From assembly GCF_002104995.1 (NCBI RefSeq), contig NW_024468362.1, positions 1-31,695 on the forward strand: DNA of 31,695 nt, in the 5' to 3' direction. A model generated the notes under the pieces. That model was not told the origin of the DNA, searched no databases, and saw nothing but the letters and a program-made list of their open reading frames with translations. Shown here piece by piece: positions 1-11,805 of the stretch; within the stretch, counting starts at the first letter, position 1, and every line of letters begins with the position of its first letter. This stretch comes from Linderina pennispora. Lineage: Eukaryota > Kickxellomycota > Kickxellomycetes > Kickxellales > Kickxellaceae. A program made the position numbers and the translations under genes.

Positions 1-350
1 AACAAACACAACAGATGATAGCAGCTGGCAGTGGCAACAGCGGAGCGCAGAGTGCAGCTGTCCAGCAACAGCTGATGATGCTGCGGCAGCGGCAGGAGAG
101 TATGCAGGCCATGCGCAACATGGGCAACCCTGCTGCGGCTGCTGCTGTCAGTTTTGCCGGCCCGATGCCAATGGTATCTGGAGCGCAGATGAGCGACAGC
201 ATGTTCAATCCAGCGGTGGCGGCTATGGCGGCGGCCCACAGCATGGTGCCCCCACACATAGAGGGCGCCATTGGGAATGCAGCGGGTGCCTCGAATGCGC
301 CGGTTTCTTCGAGCATTGCTGAGGATGTGGCGGCAGCGTCCATGATGTGA
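1..350 (+). CDS. 3' end of an Ala/Met/Gln-rich protein gene (partial)
   Basis: The frame is already open at the left edge and runs about 116 codons to a TGA at 348-350, so this is the C-terminal end of a gene that starts outside the window. The visible protein is low in complexity: Gln-rich at first, then rich in Ala, Met, Gly and Ser, with several Met-Ala runs and no catalytic motif, membrane segment or zinc ligand. Such tails are common in fungal transcription and chromatin factors, but nothing here names a family. The next gene on the same strand starts 475 bases downstream. Coding status is likely because the frame stays open from the edge, but the function is unknown. Confidence 0.55.
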   Translation, partial: QTQQMIAAGSGNSGAQSAAVQQQLMMLRQRQESMQAMRNMGNPAAAAAVSFAGPMPMVSGAQMSDSMFNPAVAAMAAAHSMVPPHIEGAIGNAAGASNAPVSSSIAEDVAAASMM

Positions 351-824
351 TATGCGTGTTGTAATCCCTGCGCCTTCGTCTGAGCGCATCTGCACACTGG
401 GCGTCCCATGTCTCGGCTTCTCCAGCCCTCCCCTCCCCTACCTCCTTCCACTAGCCCTCCTTTTTTTCTCAGCCCTACATTAAAAACGTCTTTGTTCAGC
501 TGCTGCACATGCTCCATGTAGCCTCTGTGCGTGACTCGGGTCTGGTGCATGTCAAGGCCAACCACGAACGCGGAATGCGCAACTTGGGAATACGGAAACG
601 GCCAGCGCCCCTCATCCCGCTGCAGTCTAGTGAGCTCGCCAAGAGTGGGTGGCCAGAAAAGGAGGGAAATCATGCTCTCAGGCAGGGCCTGCTGACGTGT
701 GGAGGGCAGTAAAGGCTCGCTTGTTCGCTGGCATTTTTTAAATACCCTGTCTCCTTCTCCACACCAGCTTCTTTTTATTCTTCACCTTCAACAATTTTAA
801 AAAAAATCGTACAGAGCCCTTCAA
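351..824 (+). other. Intergenic region: 3' flank and BRO1 promoter
   Basis: No convincing gene lies in these 474 bases. A pyrimidine-rich tract sits at about 415-475. An AT-rich TATA-like stretch (TTTTTTAAATAC, about 733-744) lies roughly 90 bases before the BRO1-family ATG at 825, and a CT-rich leader follows. A 67-codon open frame at 509-712 shows no recognisable protein features and is probably chance. Confidence 0.4.
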
Positions 825-3800
825 ATGGACCGTCCGCCGTGTATTGCTATTCCGTTCAAGCAGACCAGCGAAGTCGACTGGGCGCGAGCGCTAAAGCGGT
901 ACATTAGCACCCAGTACCAGGAGGACCCGGAAGCATATAGCGAGGACTGCAACCGGCTGCAGCGTATGCGCCAGGACATGCGCGGCGCAGGGCCCGACAA
1001 CACTGGCAGGGACCTCATCTACCGGTATTACACGCATCTGGAGACGCTGGAGCCGCGGTTTCCGGTGAACGAGCAGGGCGTCAAAGTCGCGTTCAAATGG
1101 TAAGTGGATAAAAAAAAAGCGGCTCCTGCTCCTTGGCATTGTCATAACCGCTGTGTAGTCTAACCGGCGCATTCCCTGGAGCGCCAAGGATGACAAATGG
1201 GCGGCGGGACTATATCTGAGGGTTTTGTCTCCTGTTTAATCATGTGGACCAGCACCGGATGCAAAGCTCGCATATTCTGCTCACCTCCCGCTTTCCGGAT
1301 TTCTCTCAACAACTAGGACGGACCCATTCACGCATGAAACCACACTGCAGCACTCGCTGGCGTTCGAGAAGGCCAGTGTTCTGTTCAACCTGGGCGCGGC
1401 TGTGGGCATGCATGCCGCAACCCTCTATTCTGACGCCAGCCGTCGACCCGAATCCGAGTCACTGGTTCTGGCGTGCACGTACTTCCAGATCGCTGCCGAC
1501 CGGTTCCACTACATCAGCGAGAACTTTCTGCACGCTCCTTCGCTGGACCTGCAGCAAGAGTCGGTCAATGCACTGTGCCAATGCAATGCATGCGCAGTCG
1601 CAAGAGTGCGTGGTGGAGAAGGCCCGGCTCGACGGCAAGAAGGATGCGACATTGTCCAAGCTGGCGCAGCAGGCGGTGCTGGCTTATGCAACGCTGTGCG
1701 ACAGCCTGCGCCCGGCGATGGATAGCCACCCAGCTGCCGCGCGGGTGGCAGCAGCTGGCAGAGACCAAACTGAAGTACTATATGGCATATGTGCAGTACC
1801 ACGAGGGGCGGGCAAACGACGCCAAGGGCAAGCACGGCATGGCCATTGCCAGGCTCCTGCAGGCCGAGACCTTGCTGCGCGAGGCGACACGGCTTGTAGG
1901 CGAGTTTTCTGACAGCTTCTTTGCCACGCAGGCTTTGACAGACGACCTCAACACGGGCTCGGCGCAGGGTCTGGCTGAGGCCATCAAGAGCATGAGCACC
2001 AAGGCCGCCGATGAGCTGAAGCAGATGAACCGCGACAACGACATGGTGTACAACGAGTCCATTCCGTCGTTTGCTGCGCTGCCGGCAGTCGAGGGCGCCA
2101 ATGTGGTGGCGCCGATGAAGATTGACAGCATGTATTCGCCCGACGACCTCCGGCGGATTGTCGGGCCTGATCTGTTTGAGCGCCTGATCCCAATGTCCGT
2201 GCACGAGAGCTCCAGCATGTACAGCGAGGAGAAGGCCAAGCTGATCCGGACCGAGGACGACAAGGTGAATCTGGCCGACGGCGAGCTGCAGGCTGCGCTG
2301 GCGTTCATGCAGATGCCCGACATCCTCTACCGGTTCAAGCGGTACCTGGCAGCCACCACCCCTGGCAACAAGCGGTCTGGCTCTGGCGGCTTCATCGCCG
2401 AGCTGGCCGAGCCCAGCGCTGATGTGCGTGATTTGGCTCAGGGCGTGAGCATCCAGGAGCGCACGGCTCCGCTAACCGAGGTGCGGGCGACACTAGATGC
2501 CCAGCGCACACGCGTCAAGGACAGAATCACCGAGCTGGGCCAGATGCTGGACCAGGAGCAGCAGGCCAGCGACCAGGTTCTTGCCGAGTACTCGGCTGAC
2601 CCAGCCTTTGCTGGCTACAAGCCATCGGTAGTAGCATCGCAGTTCTTCCGGGACGTTCTGCTGGAGCAGCGCAGGTCGTTCGAGAACGGCACCGCTATGG
2701 ACCGCACGATCTTTGACAAGTACCGTCAACTGGTTGCACCCTGGCTGCCCACGCTGCAGAATGGCGCCGAGGGCGTCACCAGCGCCCTCTTAGAGCAGCT
2801 CAAGGACATCGACTTTGGCGGGGCGGCCAGGGCGGACGGCGGCGAGACTCTGCTGGACGTTGGCCAGGGCCAGCCGGTGGGGCTGTCGGGCCACGTGCAG
2901 ACCGTGCAGGACACACTGGAGCAGCTCGATGAGGTCAAGAAGCAGCGACACACGACGCTGCGGGACCTGAAGAGTGTTGTCAAGGACGATGACATTGCCG
3001 GCACACTGATGAAGTCTGCCAGCGGCAAGGAGCTGCAGCAACTGTTCAACCGCGAGCTGCAAAAGTTTGACGCCTACACTCAGCGGTTGCAGTCGACGAT
3101 GACGCGCCAACAGCAGCTGGTCAAGCGGCTTTCCGATGAGTTCCGCACCATGATGGAGTCGCCTGAGGCCCGGCGTGTGCAGGAGAAGTGGGATCTGGCC
3201 GAGCAGCGCAAGGCCACTGTGGAGGCACAGCTGCTGGAGGCCGTGCAAACGTACAAGATCGTCGCCCAGGGAATGAACAGCGGCGCAGAGTACTACAAGA
3301 ACATGTACAGTATCCTGGAGCGCCCGCACAAGGATCTCCTCGAGTACATTGAGGGCCGGGCGAGCCAGCGCGAGCAGCTGGTGAAGCGGGCCAGGCAGGA
3401 GAAGGCGGCGCGGGAGCAGGCCGCGCTGAGGGAGAGGCTGAATCAGTATGCACCGCCGCCAGCACCAGCTGCCCAGGCGTATGCGCAGGTGCCACAGAAT
3501 AACCGGGCGTTTGAGGTTGACCACCTGGCGGACCAGGCAGCCCAAATGACGCTGAATGCACAGAGGGCCAATGCCCCGCCCCAGCAACATCAGCTGCAGT
3601 ACCAGCAGCCGTTGGTTGACCAGTCTCCGCAACAGCAAAGATACCAGCCACCACAGCCGCAGCCGGTTGTCCACTCGTCGCCACAGCAGCCAATGTACCA
3701 GCCGCCGCAGCAGCAGCAACAACAAATGTACCAGACGTACAGCCAACCTCAGCAGCAGCAGCAGCCCGTGGCCCACAAGTACCACCAGCCGCCTGTGCAT

Positions 3801-4870
3801 GTGCATGCCCACCAGGCGCAACAGCAGCCGCAGCCTCAGTATCAGCCGCCGCCCAGCAGTACGCACCGCCTCCAGTCGCAGCCCAGGCATCCGCGCCGCC
3901 GCCCGTTGCTACCCAAGGATACCAGCCACCGCCACCACAGCAGCAGCAATATGTGACAAGCATGGCTCCGCACCAATATGCCCTCGCACAGGCGCCTGCA
4001 GCTGACCCTTACACCTCCGCGGCATCCCGCCAGTCAATGGAGAACAAGCGGCGGACCAACCCGGCGGACCCGAACTTCCAGCCAGGCTACGGCGGCTACG
4101 GCACCCATGCGGCAGCCCCACCTGCTCCTGTTTCCCTAGCCACCAACGACGTGTACTCAGGCATTACCACTGGCTACGGGACCACACATGCGCCGGCCTC
4201 ATCGAGCTCCTATGCACCGGCACCACAGGCTACGCACCATCACCAGCACCAACAGCAGCAGCCAGTGTATGTGTCGCAGGCACAAGCTGGCGGATATGCG
4301 CCGCCGCCGTTTGCACCGCCGCCCAGCCAGCCCACCAGCTACAACAGCACCGTGGCAAGCGTCACCCAGCCGCAGTATGTCCAGCAGCAGCAGCAGCAGC
4401 CACAGCAGCAGTACTATCACCACCCGGCATCGGTAGGCAACATGAGCGCGGCTCCGCCACCAGTGGCCTCTACCAACATGCCATACTCTGTGCCTATCCA
4501 GACCGCCCCGCAGCAGTATAGCCAGCCGCCGATTCACCAGCAATACAGCCAGCCCCCGCGCCAGCACCAGCAGTACCAGGGACCGGTGCAGCAGCAGCAA
4601 CAGCAGCAACCACCGCAGCAGCAACCACCGCAGCAGCAACCACCGCAGCAGCAACAGCAGCAACCACCGCAGCAGCCGGCGTATAACCCGTACGCTTACT
4701 CAGCACCGCCGACCGCCGCCGTCATTGGAGGGCCAGTCCCACAGGCGCAGCCAGTCCAGCCCGTCCAGTCTGGTTATGCACAGCAACCACAGTTCCAGCA
4801 GCAGCAGCAGCAGCAGCCCCAGTACTCGCATGGCTACGGCGGCAACGTTGGCGGATCGCTGATGGACTAG
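825..4870 (+). CDS. BRO1-domain ESCRT-associated protein (Bro1/ALIX/PalA family), frame broken in three places
   Basis: Bro1-family proteins bind ESCRT-III (Snf7) on endosomes and act in multivesicular-body sorting or, as PalA/Rim20, in pH signalling. Exon 1 (825-1099) ends at GTAAGT. A 217-base intron ends at TAG (1314-1316), and exon 2 resumes with the hallmark QHSLAFEKASVLFNLGA. The Bro1 domain continues through QSQECVVEKA and the LAETKLKYYMAYVQYHEG helix to about residue 390. A coiled, V-domain-like region follows to about 760, then a very long Gln/Pro/Tyr tail ends at 4870. The homologous reading moves frame near 1570-1595, 1735-1750 and 3850-3857. Allowing one extra base at each of the first two and one missing at the third gives about 1,275 residues with no stop. 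Bro1 itself is a better fit than the shorter Rim20, but the choice is not certain. The breaks look like sequencing indels because the protein on both sides stays well conserved. Confidence 0.88.
1100..1316 (+). other. Intron in the BRO1-family gene
   Basis: The donor GTAAGT follows exon 1 in the middle of a Trp codon (phase 2). The acceptor is CTAG at 1313-1316. Splicing rebuilds the Trp codon and joins the conserved end of the first helical block to the DPFTHETTLQHSLAFEKA stretch in frame. The 217 bases include an A-rich run just after the donor and a CT-rich segment before the acceptor. Confidence 0.8.
4590..4676 (+). repeat. CAG/CAA-CCACCG coding minisatellite
   Basis: A 15-base unit, CAGCAGCAACCACCG, is repeated in tandem with small insertions of CAG/CAA triplets, encoding a Gln-Gln-Gln-Pro-Pro pattern inside the tail of the BRO1-family protein. 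Other CAG/CAA runs occur near 3703-3765, 4381-4410 and 4795-4820. The unit length keeps frame, so copy number can change without breaking the protein. Apparent length may vary between strains or assemblies. Confidence 0.85.
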
Positions 4871-5391
4871 CGAGTTTTCACATTAATAATCTTCCACTAT
4901 CTTTATACCATGCTTTGACCGCATATTTCTAATCCTCGTTGCGGCTGTCGGCACTCCCGCGTGAATGCGCGAGCGGGCTAGATGCCATTTCTGGTAGCAG
5001 CAGCGGCTGCTCCCGTGGAAAGACAATCGTCCCACCTTGGAGCAGACTCGGCGCTTTGCGGACCTGGTGATGGCGCCTCGATATGAGCACAGACGTGTAG
5101 GCTCTGGCGCGCGCTGTGTACCAATTGGCAGAGAATGTGCCGGCCAAGGGATCTCAAGAAAAGCAGCCGCCTGCGGCTTAGTCAGTGCGAGAGTGCGTTT
5201 CCAGGAGTGGGGGAGGAGACGCTTTTCTCCATCCCCCACTCCAACAGCAAAAGCGCCATGGTTGCTGGTATATAAGCTGCTGTGCCCGCACACGCCGCTG
5301 TATTTGTGCTCCAACTCCTCTGTTCTCAACTAGTTTTTCTCTCTCTCTTTCTCTTTTTCCTATTAAAGACTTTAGCATACATTCTTTGACC
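4871..5391 (+). promoter_or_regulatory. GPI promoter with TATA box and CT-rich leader
   Basis: TATATAAG lies at about 5267-5276, 116-125 bases before the GPI start codon. A long CT-rich tract (about 5333-5362) lies between the presumed transcription start and the ATG. A strong TATA with a pyrimidine leader is typical of highly expressed fungal glycolytic genes. An upstream in-frame ATG at 5185 exists, but the peptide it would add lies across the TATA box and is not GPI-like. No gene is seen in 4871-5200. Confidence 0.6.
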
Positions 5392-7337
<1,946 letters not shown>

Positions 7338-7481
7338 CCCCTGCTACATAGCTCTATGTTTATCTCTTTGTCCAAATAACAAGTCACCGAAGCCATCCAT
7401 TTCCAGCATGCACAGATATCGGCAATATGTGCAAGACAGCTCGATTTATTGTAACCTGCTCTAGACGATTGCAATGCTGCG

Positions 7482-7964
7482 TCAGACCGTTGTTGGCTCC
7501 GGCGCCTTCTCGGCGGCGGCAGCAGCAGTCTCCGCGGCAACAGCCTCCGGCTTCTTCTCGCCGATCCTGGCGGCCCTGATCTTCATCCGCATCTGCCTCT
7601 CGGCCTCCTCCTTCGCCTGCTCGGTCTTCTCCCATGCCAGTCGGCGTTCATTCAGCACCGTCTTGATCCTGGCCATCGTCTTCTTGCACTTTATGATCCG
7701 GCTCCTGTTGGAGAAAAACTGCGGCGGAATCTTCAGCCTCGCCGCCTCCTCCACCTGGCTCGCCAGCACATTGCGCTCCTTCAGCACGACATACCACAGC
7801 TTCTGCAGGTCCTCCCAGCTCTTTTGCCGCAGCTCGCTCGCCGCCCACGCACGCCCCGTCGGATCCTGCTTCACGGGCAGCCGCTGGCCCTTCTCGAAAA
7901 ACTCCTCCAGCCCGCGACGAACACCTGCGCGGCGTGTTGTGAGAGCACCTAGACGGCTGAACAT
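7482..7964 (-). CDS. Mitochondrial large-subunit ribosomal protein uL29m (MRPL47 / yeast Mrpl4 family)
   Basis: This is a structural protein of the mitochondrial 54S subunit near the exit tunnel. The 160-residue product shows the family core [21 protein letters not shown], then [17 protein letters not shown], from about residues 37 to 75. The N-terminus is basic, hydrophobic and lacks acidic residues ([14 protein letters not shown]), as expected for a mitochondrial presequence. The C-terminal third is a charged helix ending in an Ala/Glu/Pro-rich tail. It is shorter than yeast Mrpl4, mainly in the C-terminal extension. It is convergent with GPI: the two stop codons are 144 bases apart. The reading frame is intact and no intron is needed. 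Confidence 0.9.
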   Translation of the reverse strand: MFSRLGALTTRRAGVRRGLEEFFEKGQRLPVKQDPTGRAWAASELRQKSWEDLQKLWYVVLKERNVLASQVEEAARLKIPPQFFSNRSRIIKCKKTMARIKTVLNERRLAWEKTEQAKEEAERQMRMKIRAARIGEKKPEAVAAETAAAAAEKAPEPTTV

Positions 7965-8102
7965 TTTTTAGAAATTTGGAGAATGAATAGCTGAATTGAA
8001 GAGAGCAAAAGCTGTATGCAATAAGCAAGAGGAAAAAACTGATCCTGAATTCCTGTGCACGAAGCTGCTATCTTGTATGCTGATCCAGTGATCACATAAT
8101 TA

Positions 8103-8800
8103 TCAGAGCTCGGCATGTACCCCGTTGGTATGAGGTGTGGGCGTCGGCGTCTCGAGCACAGGCAGGGTTGCATCGGCACTAGTTGGCGTGGGTTCGACGG
8201 TATCTAGCTCTGTTTCACTCAATGCCATATTATTGCCACCGGCATAAGTCTGATAATACACCGGCCATTGGTCATCCTCGAAAGCAGAATATGCGAAGTG
8301 AGCAAGTTGAAATGGTTTCTGACTCGCAAAATCGACTGTCTTGGTGTGCTGACTTATGCTGTCGCTGTATGCAGCCCCATACACACCGCCGCTTTCTAGA
8401 TCCACTTAATGGTGTGTCCCTGTAGAGATATATGGTATCCAAGTGTACTTTGGCCAGTTTACTTCTTCGCCGCTACTCACGGCTGCCAAGAAATCATAGT
8501 CTGGTTAATAGGGTACGACAATATCGTCAACAAACTCGTGGGACTCCAGTGTGAATTCAGTGCATATGCCGTGCATGTAGATGCTGTAGTGAGCAGGTCT
8601 GATATCGCTTTTGGTCCCGACTAGTTCGATATTGAGCTTGTAATCGCCATTGGCTAATGCACCAAAAGGGCAATAAAGGACCTCCCAAACAGCAATAGAT
8701 GTTGGAACCGCTTTAGTTTCTTCATCCTCGCTTACAGAATACCCATTCATACCGAGGGGAGGTGCTATGGCCACAAGCCCTGATGTCCTCGATTCTTCAC
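8103..8800 (-). pseudogene. Decayed secreted-protein paralogue, copy D (N-terminus lost, two in-frame stops)
   Basis: Read on the minus strand, this matches the intact family member at 9731-10501 along its length. The matching blocks are a CPFGALANGDYKLN core with a following TKSDIRPAHYSIYMHGIC, a Ser/Tyr-rich middle, YSDSISQHTKTVDFASQ, an AFEDDQWPVYYQTY block and a Pro/Thr-rich end. Two TAA stops interrupt one otherwise continuous frame, near 8505-8507 and 8405-8407. The signal peptide and first ~50 residues are missing: upstream the frame runs directly into the C-terminal half of the next copy (junction about 8740-8800). Continuity of frame with only point stops shows true decay, unlike the one-base slips in the housekeeping genes. 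Confidence 0.8.
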
Positions 8801-9385
8801 TCGCTGGTGTGAACCCAGAAATATCGTGATCCGCCTCGCTTGACTCAGCTCTACGAGACTTGGAACCGTACCAACTACCGCTGGCCGGATCCGGGTTATC
8901 CTCGAATACAGCCAACCCCTGATCAACAAGCTCAATATGCAGAATGGCTCGAGTATTCGGTTGGCTTCATGTAGTGGCTAGTACTGTTGCTATATGCAGC
9001 CAAATATGCCCCCATTGCATTTCACATGCGAATATTTGTATGTAGCTGTACGTGTAGAAGCCACCCAGGAACGAGCACCTAACTCTCTTTGGTCGCTACT
9101 GTATCCACTGTCCATAGAATAGGAATCCGCTGTGCAGTCTTTGAAGTATAAATAAGTGTAGGTTCATGGTTCAGGAATAAACCTGTCGCACGCGCCGTTC
9201 ACATTGATGTTGTATTGGGCATCAACCAGAATTCCACATGGATAGTGCTGGGCATCAAATATTGCTTGGTCGTTTTCAGAAGATGCATCCAAAGTGCTAA
9301 CAACGACTGCTTCCTAAACGTGCGTGTGGAGTGTTACCACAACGAGAAGAGCAGTGGCGAAACTAAACACTAGCACTGTTTTCAT
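8801..9385 (-). pseudogene. Decayed secreted-protein paralogue, copy C (signal peptide kept, several stops)
   Basis: The ATG at 9385 opens a typical signal peptide (MKTVLVFSFATALLVVVTLH) that is cut by a TAG at 9314-9316. The same frame goes on with YPCGILVDAQYNINVNGAC, meets a TGA at 9164-9166, then TYTYLYF, ARSWVASTRTATYKY and a Cys-Asn-Gly-Gly site where an extra base shifts the frame. The rest (AAYSNSTSHYMKPTEYSS) lies one frame over, and a further shift leads to AVFEDNPDPASGSWY. Each block has its counterpart in the same order in the intact gene at 9731-10501. It ends by fusing to the next copy without the last ~20 codons or any intergenic DNA. Confidence 0.8.
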
Positions 9386-9730
9386 GATATTGGCGAGTTT
9401 TGAAACAAATGAAAATTCGACAGCCACCTATTAATACGTGCATTACATAACCTGTTTAAATATATCGGTGCAGGCGTCCCTATGCTGGTGGTACTGTATG
9501 AAGACAACGAATAGTTGAGCTGACTTTCATTTGACAGCAACGCAGAAACCCCTTTTGATTTCCTCAAAAACTGACACGTCACCTATACAAAAAAGCCTAT
9601 CCTAGCACACCCTGCCACGTCCACATCTCGTGCTAGCATACAAACACGTGGCAAGACATATATGGACGAGTAGGCAACCATGCTCTCATTTATTCGATAT
9701 TTTTATTTGCCGGCACTACAAAGAAAAATT
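9386..9730 (-). promoter_or_regulatory. Promoter of decayed copy C, with a block shared with the intact paralogue
   Basis: On the minus strand an AT-rich TATA-like element (about 9453-9464) lies about 70-80 bases before the copy C ATG. At about 9532-9590 the plus strand reads TTTGACAGCAACGCAGAAAC and continues as a block that resembles 10665-10725, upstream of the intact copy (TTGACAGCAAAACGGAAACG). Spacing to the start codon is similar in both (about 147 and 167 bases), so promoter and gene were duplicated together. No gene is seen in the remainder. Confidence 0.5.
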
Positions 9731-10501
9731 CTACCTGAATTCAAAGTGCTTCTCATTGACTGGAGGGGTTGGAGTCACTGGTGCAGACGATGTCGGCCCA
9801 TATCCAGTCGGCGTGGGTTTAGAAATATCGTAGTCACTGCTTGATCTATCGCTATAGTATCCTGATGAATACCATGAGTACCAAGCCGGGGGTTGGTTGT
9901 CCTCGAATGCAGTAAACGGTTCTCGGAAGAGCCCACCTGGATATTGGCTTGCGTACTCGACTGTCTTAGTATACTGGGTAACGCTGTCACTATAGTCTGC
10001 CTGGTAAGCACCGCTGCATGCAATATCTACGTAATGAGGCGTGTGGGTACGAGTAACAGGTATCCAGGAGCGCGTATCCGATTCCTCACCCTTGCTATGA
10101 TATCCACTGCCCATATAATAGGGGCCGGAGGTGTAACCTTCAGGGACGAAGTATGTATAAGTATATGGCTCAGGTGTATACTGTGCACACGCGCCATCCA
10201 CATTGACGTTGTAACGGGCAGGTCCGACGTCGCTCTTGGTCTTGACAACCTCAAAGTTGAGCTTGTAGTGGGCATCGGCCAGGACTCCCAGTGGATATTC
10301 CATCATATAAAACAGGTCGCGATCAACTCCAGACGATAGCGACATTTCGTTGTCATTCTCCACGATATCGCCAAGTTCGCCAATTCTGCTGGCACTAGCT
10401 ACACCACTAATGGTAGCATGTGCGCTCTCTTGAGCGTGCGTTTGGATGGCCACCGCGGCGAGAAGAGCAGAGACGAGTCCTAACTTGAGCATTGTTTGCA
10501 T
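9731..10501 (-). CDS. Secreted Tyr/Ser/Thr-rich protein, intact member of a local family
   Basis: I do not recognise this family. The start at 10501 (or the Met three codons later, 10492) gives a clean signal peptide (LKLGLVSALLAAVAIQTHA), about 60 bases downstream of a TATA box at 10561-10568. A longer frame begins upstream at 10591 but would cross the TATA box. The mature part of about 235 residues has a conserved block YPLGVLADAHYKLNFEVVKT, one Cys in VDGACAQY, and another in DIACSGAYQADYSDSVTQY. A repeated TYTY/GYTSGPYYMGSGY stretch and a Thr/Pro-rich end complete it. No membrane anchor follows. The two Cys could form a disulfide. It is the only undamaged copy among four in 8.1-11.7 kb, and could be a wall, adhesion or effector-type protein; none of these roles is shown by the sequence. 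Confidence 0.75.
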   Translation of the reverse strand: MQTMLKLGLVSALLAAVAIQTHAQESAHATISGVASASRIGELGDIVENDNEMSLSSGVDRDLFYMMEYPLGVLADAHYKLNFEVVKTKSDVGPARYNVNVDGACAQYTPEPYTYTYFVPEGYTSGPYYMGSGYHSKGEESDTRSWIPVTRTHTPHYVDIACSGAYQADYSDSVTQYTKTVEYASQYPGGLFREPFTAFEDNQPPAWYSWYSSGYYSDRSSSDYDISKPTPTGYGPTSSAPVTPTPPVNEKHFEFR

Positions 10502-10560
10502 GGGGTTGGCGGGTAATTGAAGTGGATGATGGGCTAAGAACCGCACCGCAAGCCCAGCCA

Positions 10561-10568
10561 TTATATAG
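10561..10568 (-). promoter_or_regulatory. TATA box of the intact secreted-protein gene
   Basis: The minus strand reads GACTATATAATGG here, about 60 bases before the chosen ATG at 10501. This supports the internal start codon rather than the upstream one at 10591. Confidence 0.6.
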
Positions 10569-11149
10569 TCTGTATGAATGGCTTGGCGCAAGGAGTGCCC
10601 CTGGTCCTGGTAGCATCATACTGGGAGACTGGTAGGGGCAGGTTGTTGGCAACGCAGCACAGAACATTCGGTTGACAGCAAAACGGAAACGACCTACTGA
10701 TTTCTTCCAAAATGGGACCCTCGCTCCGTATCACAAACCAGTTAGGGATACAAGCTCATGCGAATTTCCGCAGCTCACTGTCAGCACATATGCAGCGGAT
10801 GTCGGTATCTATTTAACTAGCTGAATGGGGACTGCTGGCTGAGCTTGTGGCTATCGGTCTTGGCAGCGCGCGCTGTCGGAACTAGGTTAGAATTCTAGAA
10901 GCCATTTGCCCAGAGCAAATGTGAGCACATCCAAGCTGAGAATATTCCAATGCCACATGCACACATTTCACACACCGACCATGTGTGCTTAGTGATGTTC
11001 TTGGGATTTTTACAGAAAGCTAAGAGATAATGTTCAGGCTGTGCCGCCAGACTCAGTCATAGTCAGTGTCTGCATCGTCAACCACGTTGCCGCCACGGAA
11101 GTTGTCAGCAGCGACAGCGAAATCTTCGCTGCCTGAGCAGCAATTTCCG
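10569..11149. other. Gene-free region upstream of the intact secreted-protein gene
   Basis: The block at about 10665-10725 resembles the upstream region of decayed copy C (see 9386-9730). The rest, about 10730-11149, shows no open frame with protein character and no RNA gene that I can recognise. It probably holds distal promoter sequence and the eroded 3' flank of the next decayed paralogue. Confidence 0.4.
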
Positions 11150-11715
11150 CCTCTGTCTACGGTACTCGCGGGCTGTCTGGCAGCGCTTGCGGACAAGGTA
11201 TGTAGTCGTCTAAAGCAGTATACGCAACATCCATGAGGAGAATCGGATTCACGCTCTGATACGTCGCTGTAGTAGCACGCTGGCTTGCGCTGTCACTCTA
11301 CTTGGCATTGTAGATACCACTGCATGTGTCGGCAGAATATGTAGGCGTGAACGTTGTCACGACATACCGACCCAAGGAAGCTGTAGTTGTGTAGTCAATG
11401 GCTCCAGGGTAATGGGAGAAGTATGTGTAGGGATAGGGATCGGGAAGGTACCAGGCACAGTCTCAGCCTATCTCAACCGCAGCACAGATACCAGCTCACT
11501 GCTATACCAGGATCGAAGGTGAGAGTGATGTTTGGTGGTCTGCATCAGGTAGGGATGATGCTTGTCGCTAGCAGATTCCACGGGCTTCTTTCAACAGTTG
11601 CAATAATGAGCAGGCGACCCTGTCAGCCTCGTTAGCAGTGCTGGTTGGGCTGTAGACAATAGCAGGAGTGATTATAATGCGTCCAGGCAGCTTCCGTGCC
11701 AACATTTAACGAGAT
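11150..11715 (-). pseudogene. Strongly eroded secreted-protein paralogue, copy A
   Basis: On the minus strand a translatable stretch reads DCAWYLPDPYPYTYFSHYPG, then a Thr-rich part, then ADTCSGIYNAK, a TAG stop at 11298-11300, and SDSASQRATTATYQS followed by a weak TALDDYIP. These line up with GACAQYTPEPYTYTYF, DIACSGAYQADYSDSVTQYTKT and TAFEDNQPP of the intact member in the same order. Upstream, faint traces of the core (NITLTFDPG) are broken by TGA codons and shifts. Both flanking Cys and the TYTY motif survive. This is the oldest-looking of the three decayed copies. Confidence 0.65.
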
Positions 11716-11805
11716 TCGCATTTTGAAATCACACAAAATCAAAAAGTGAACCAGCTATATCGAAGAGCTGGTGAACTGGACATGGCCAAACCCAGACTTG
11801 CCAAC

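Noticed and set aside
2790-3890. 366-codon Leu-rich open frame antisense to the BRO1-family gene
   Set aside because: Its Leu/Arg repeats are the complement of the CAG/CCG-rich coding sequence on the plus strand; no independent protein character.
4199-4663. Leu-rich antisense frame over the Gln/Pro tail
   Set aside because: Poly-Leu is the expected translation of CAG repeats read on the other strand.
5185-5391. Upstream ATG extending GPI by 69 codons
   Set aside because: The extension covers the TATA box and CT-rich leader and has no similarity to the GPI N-terminus.
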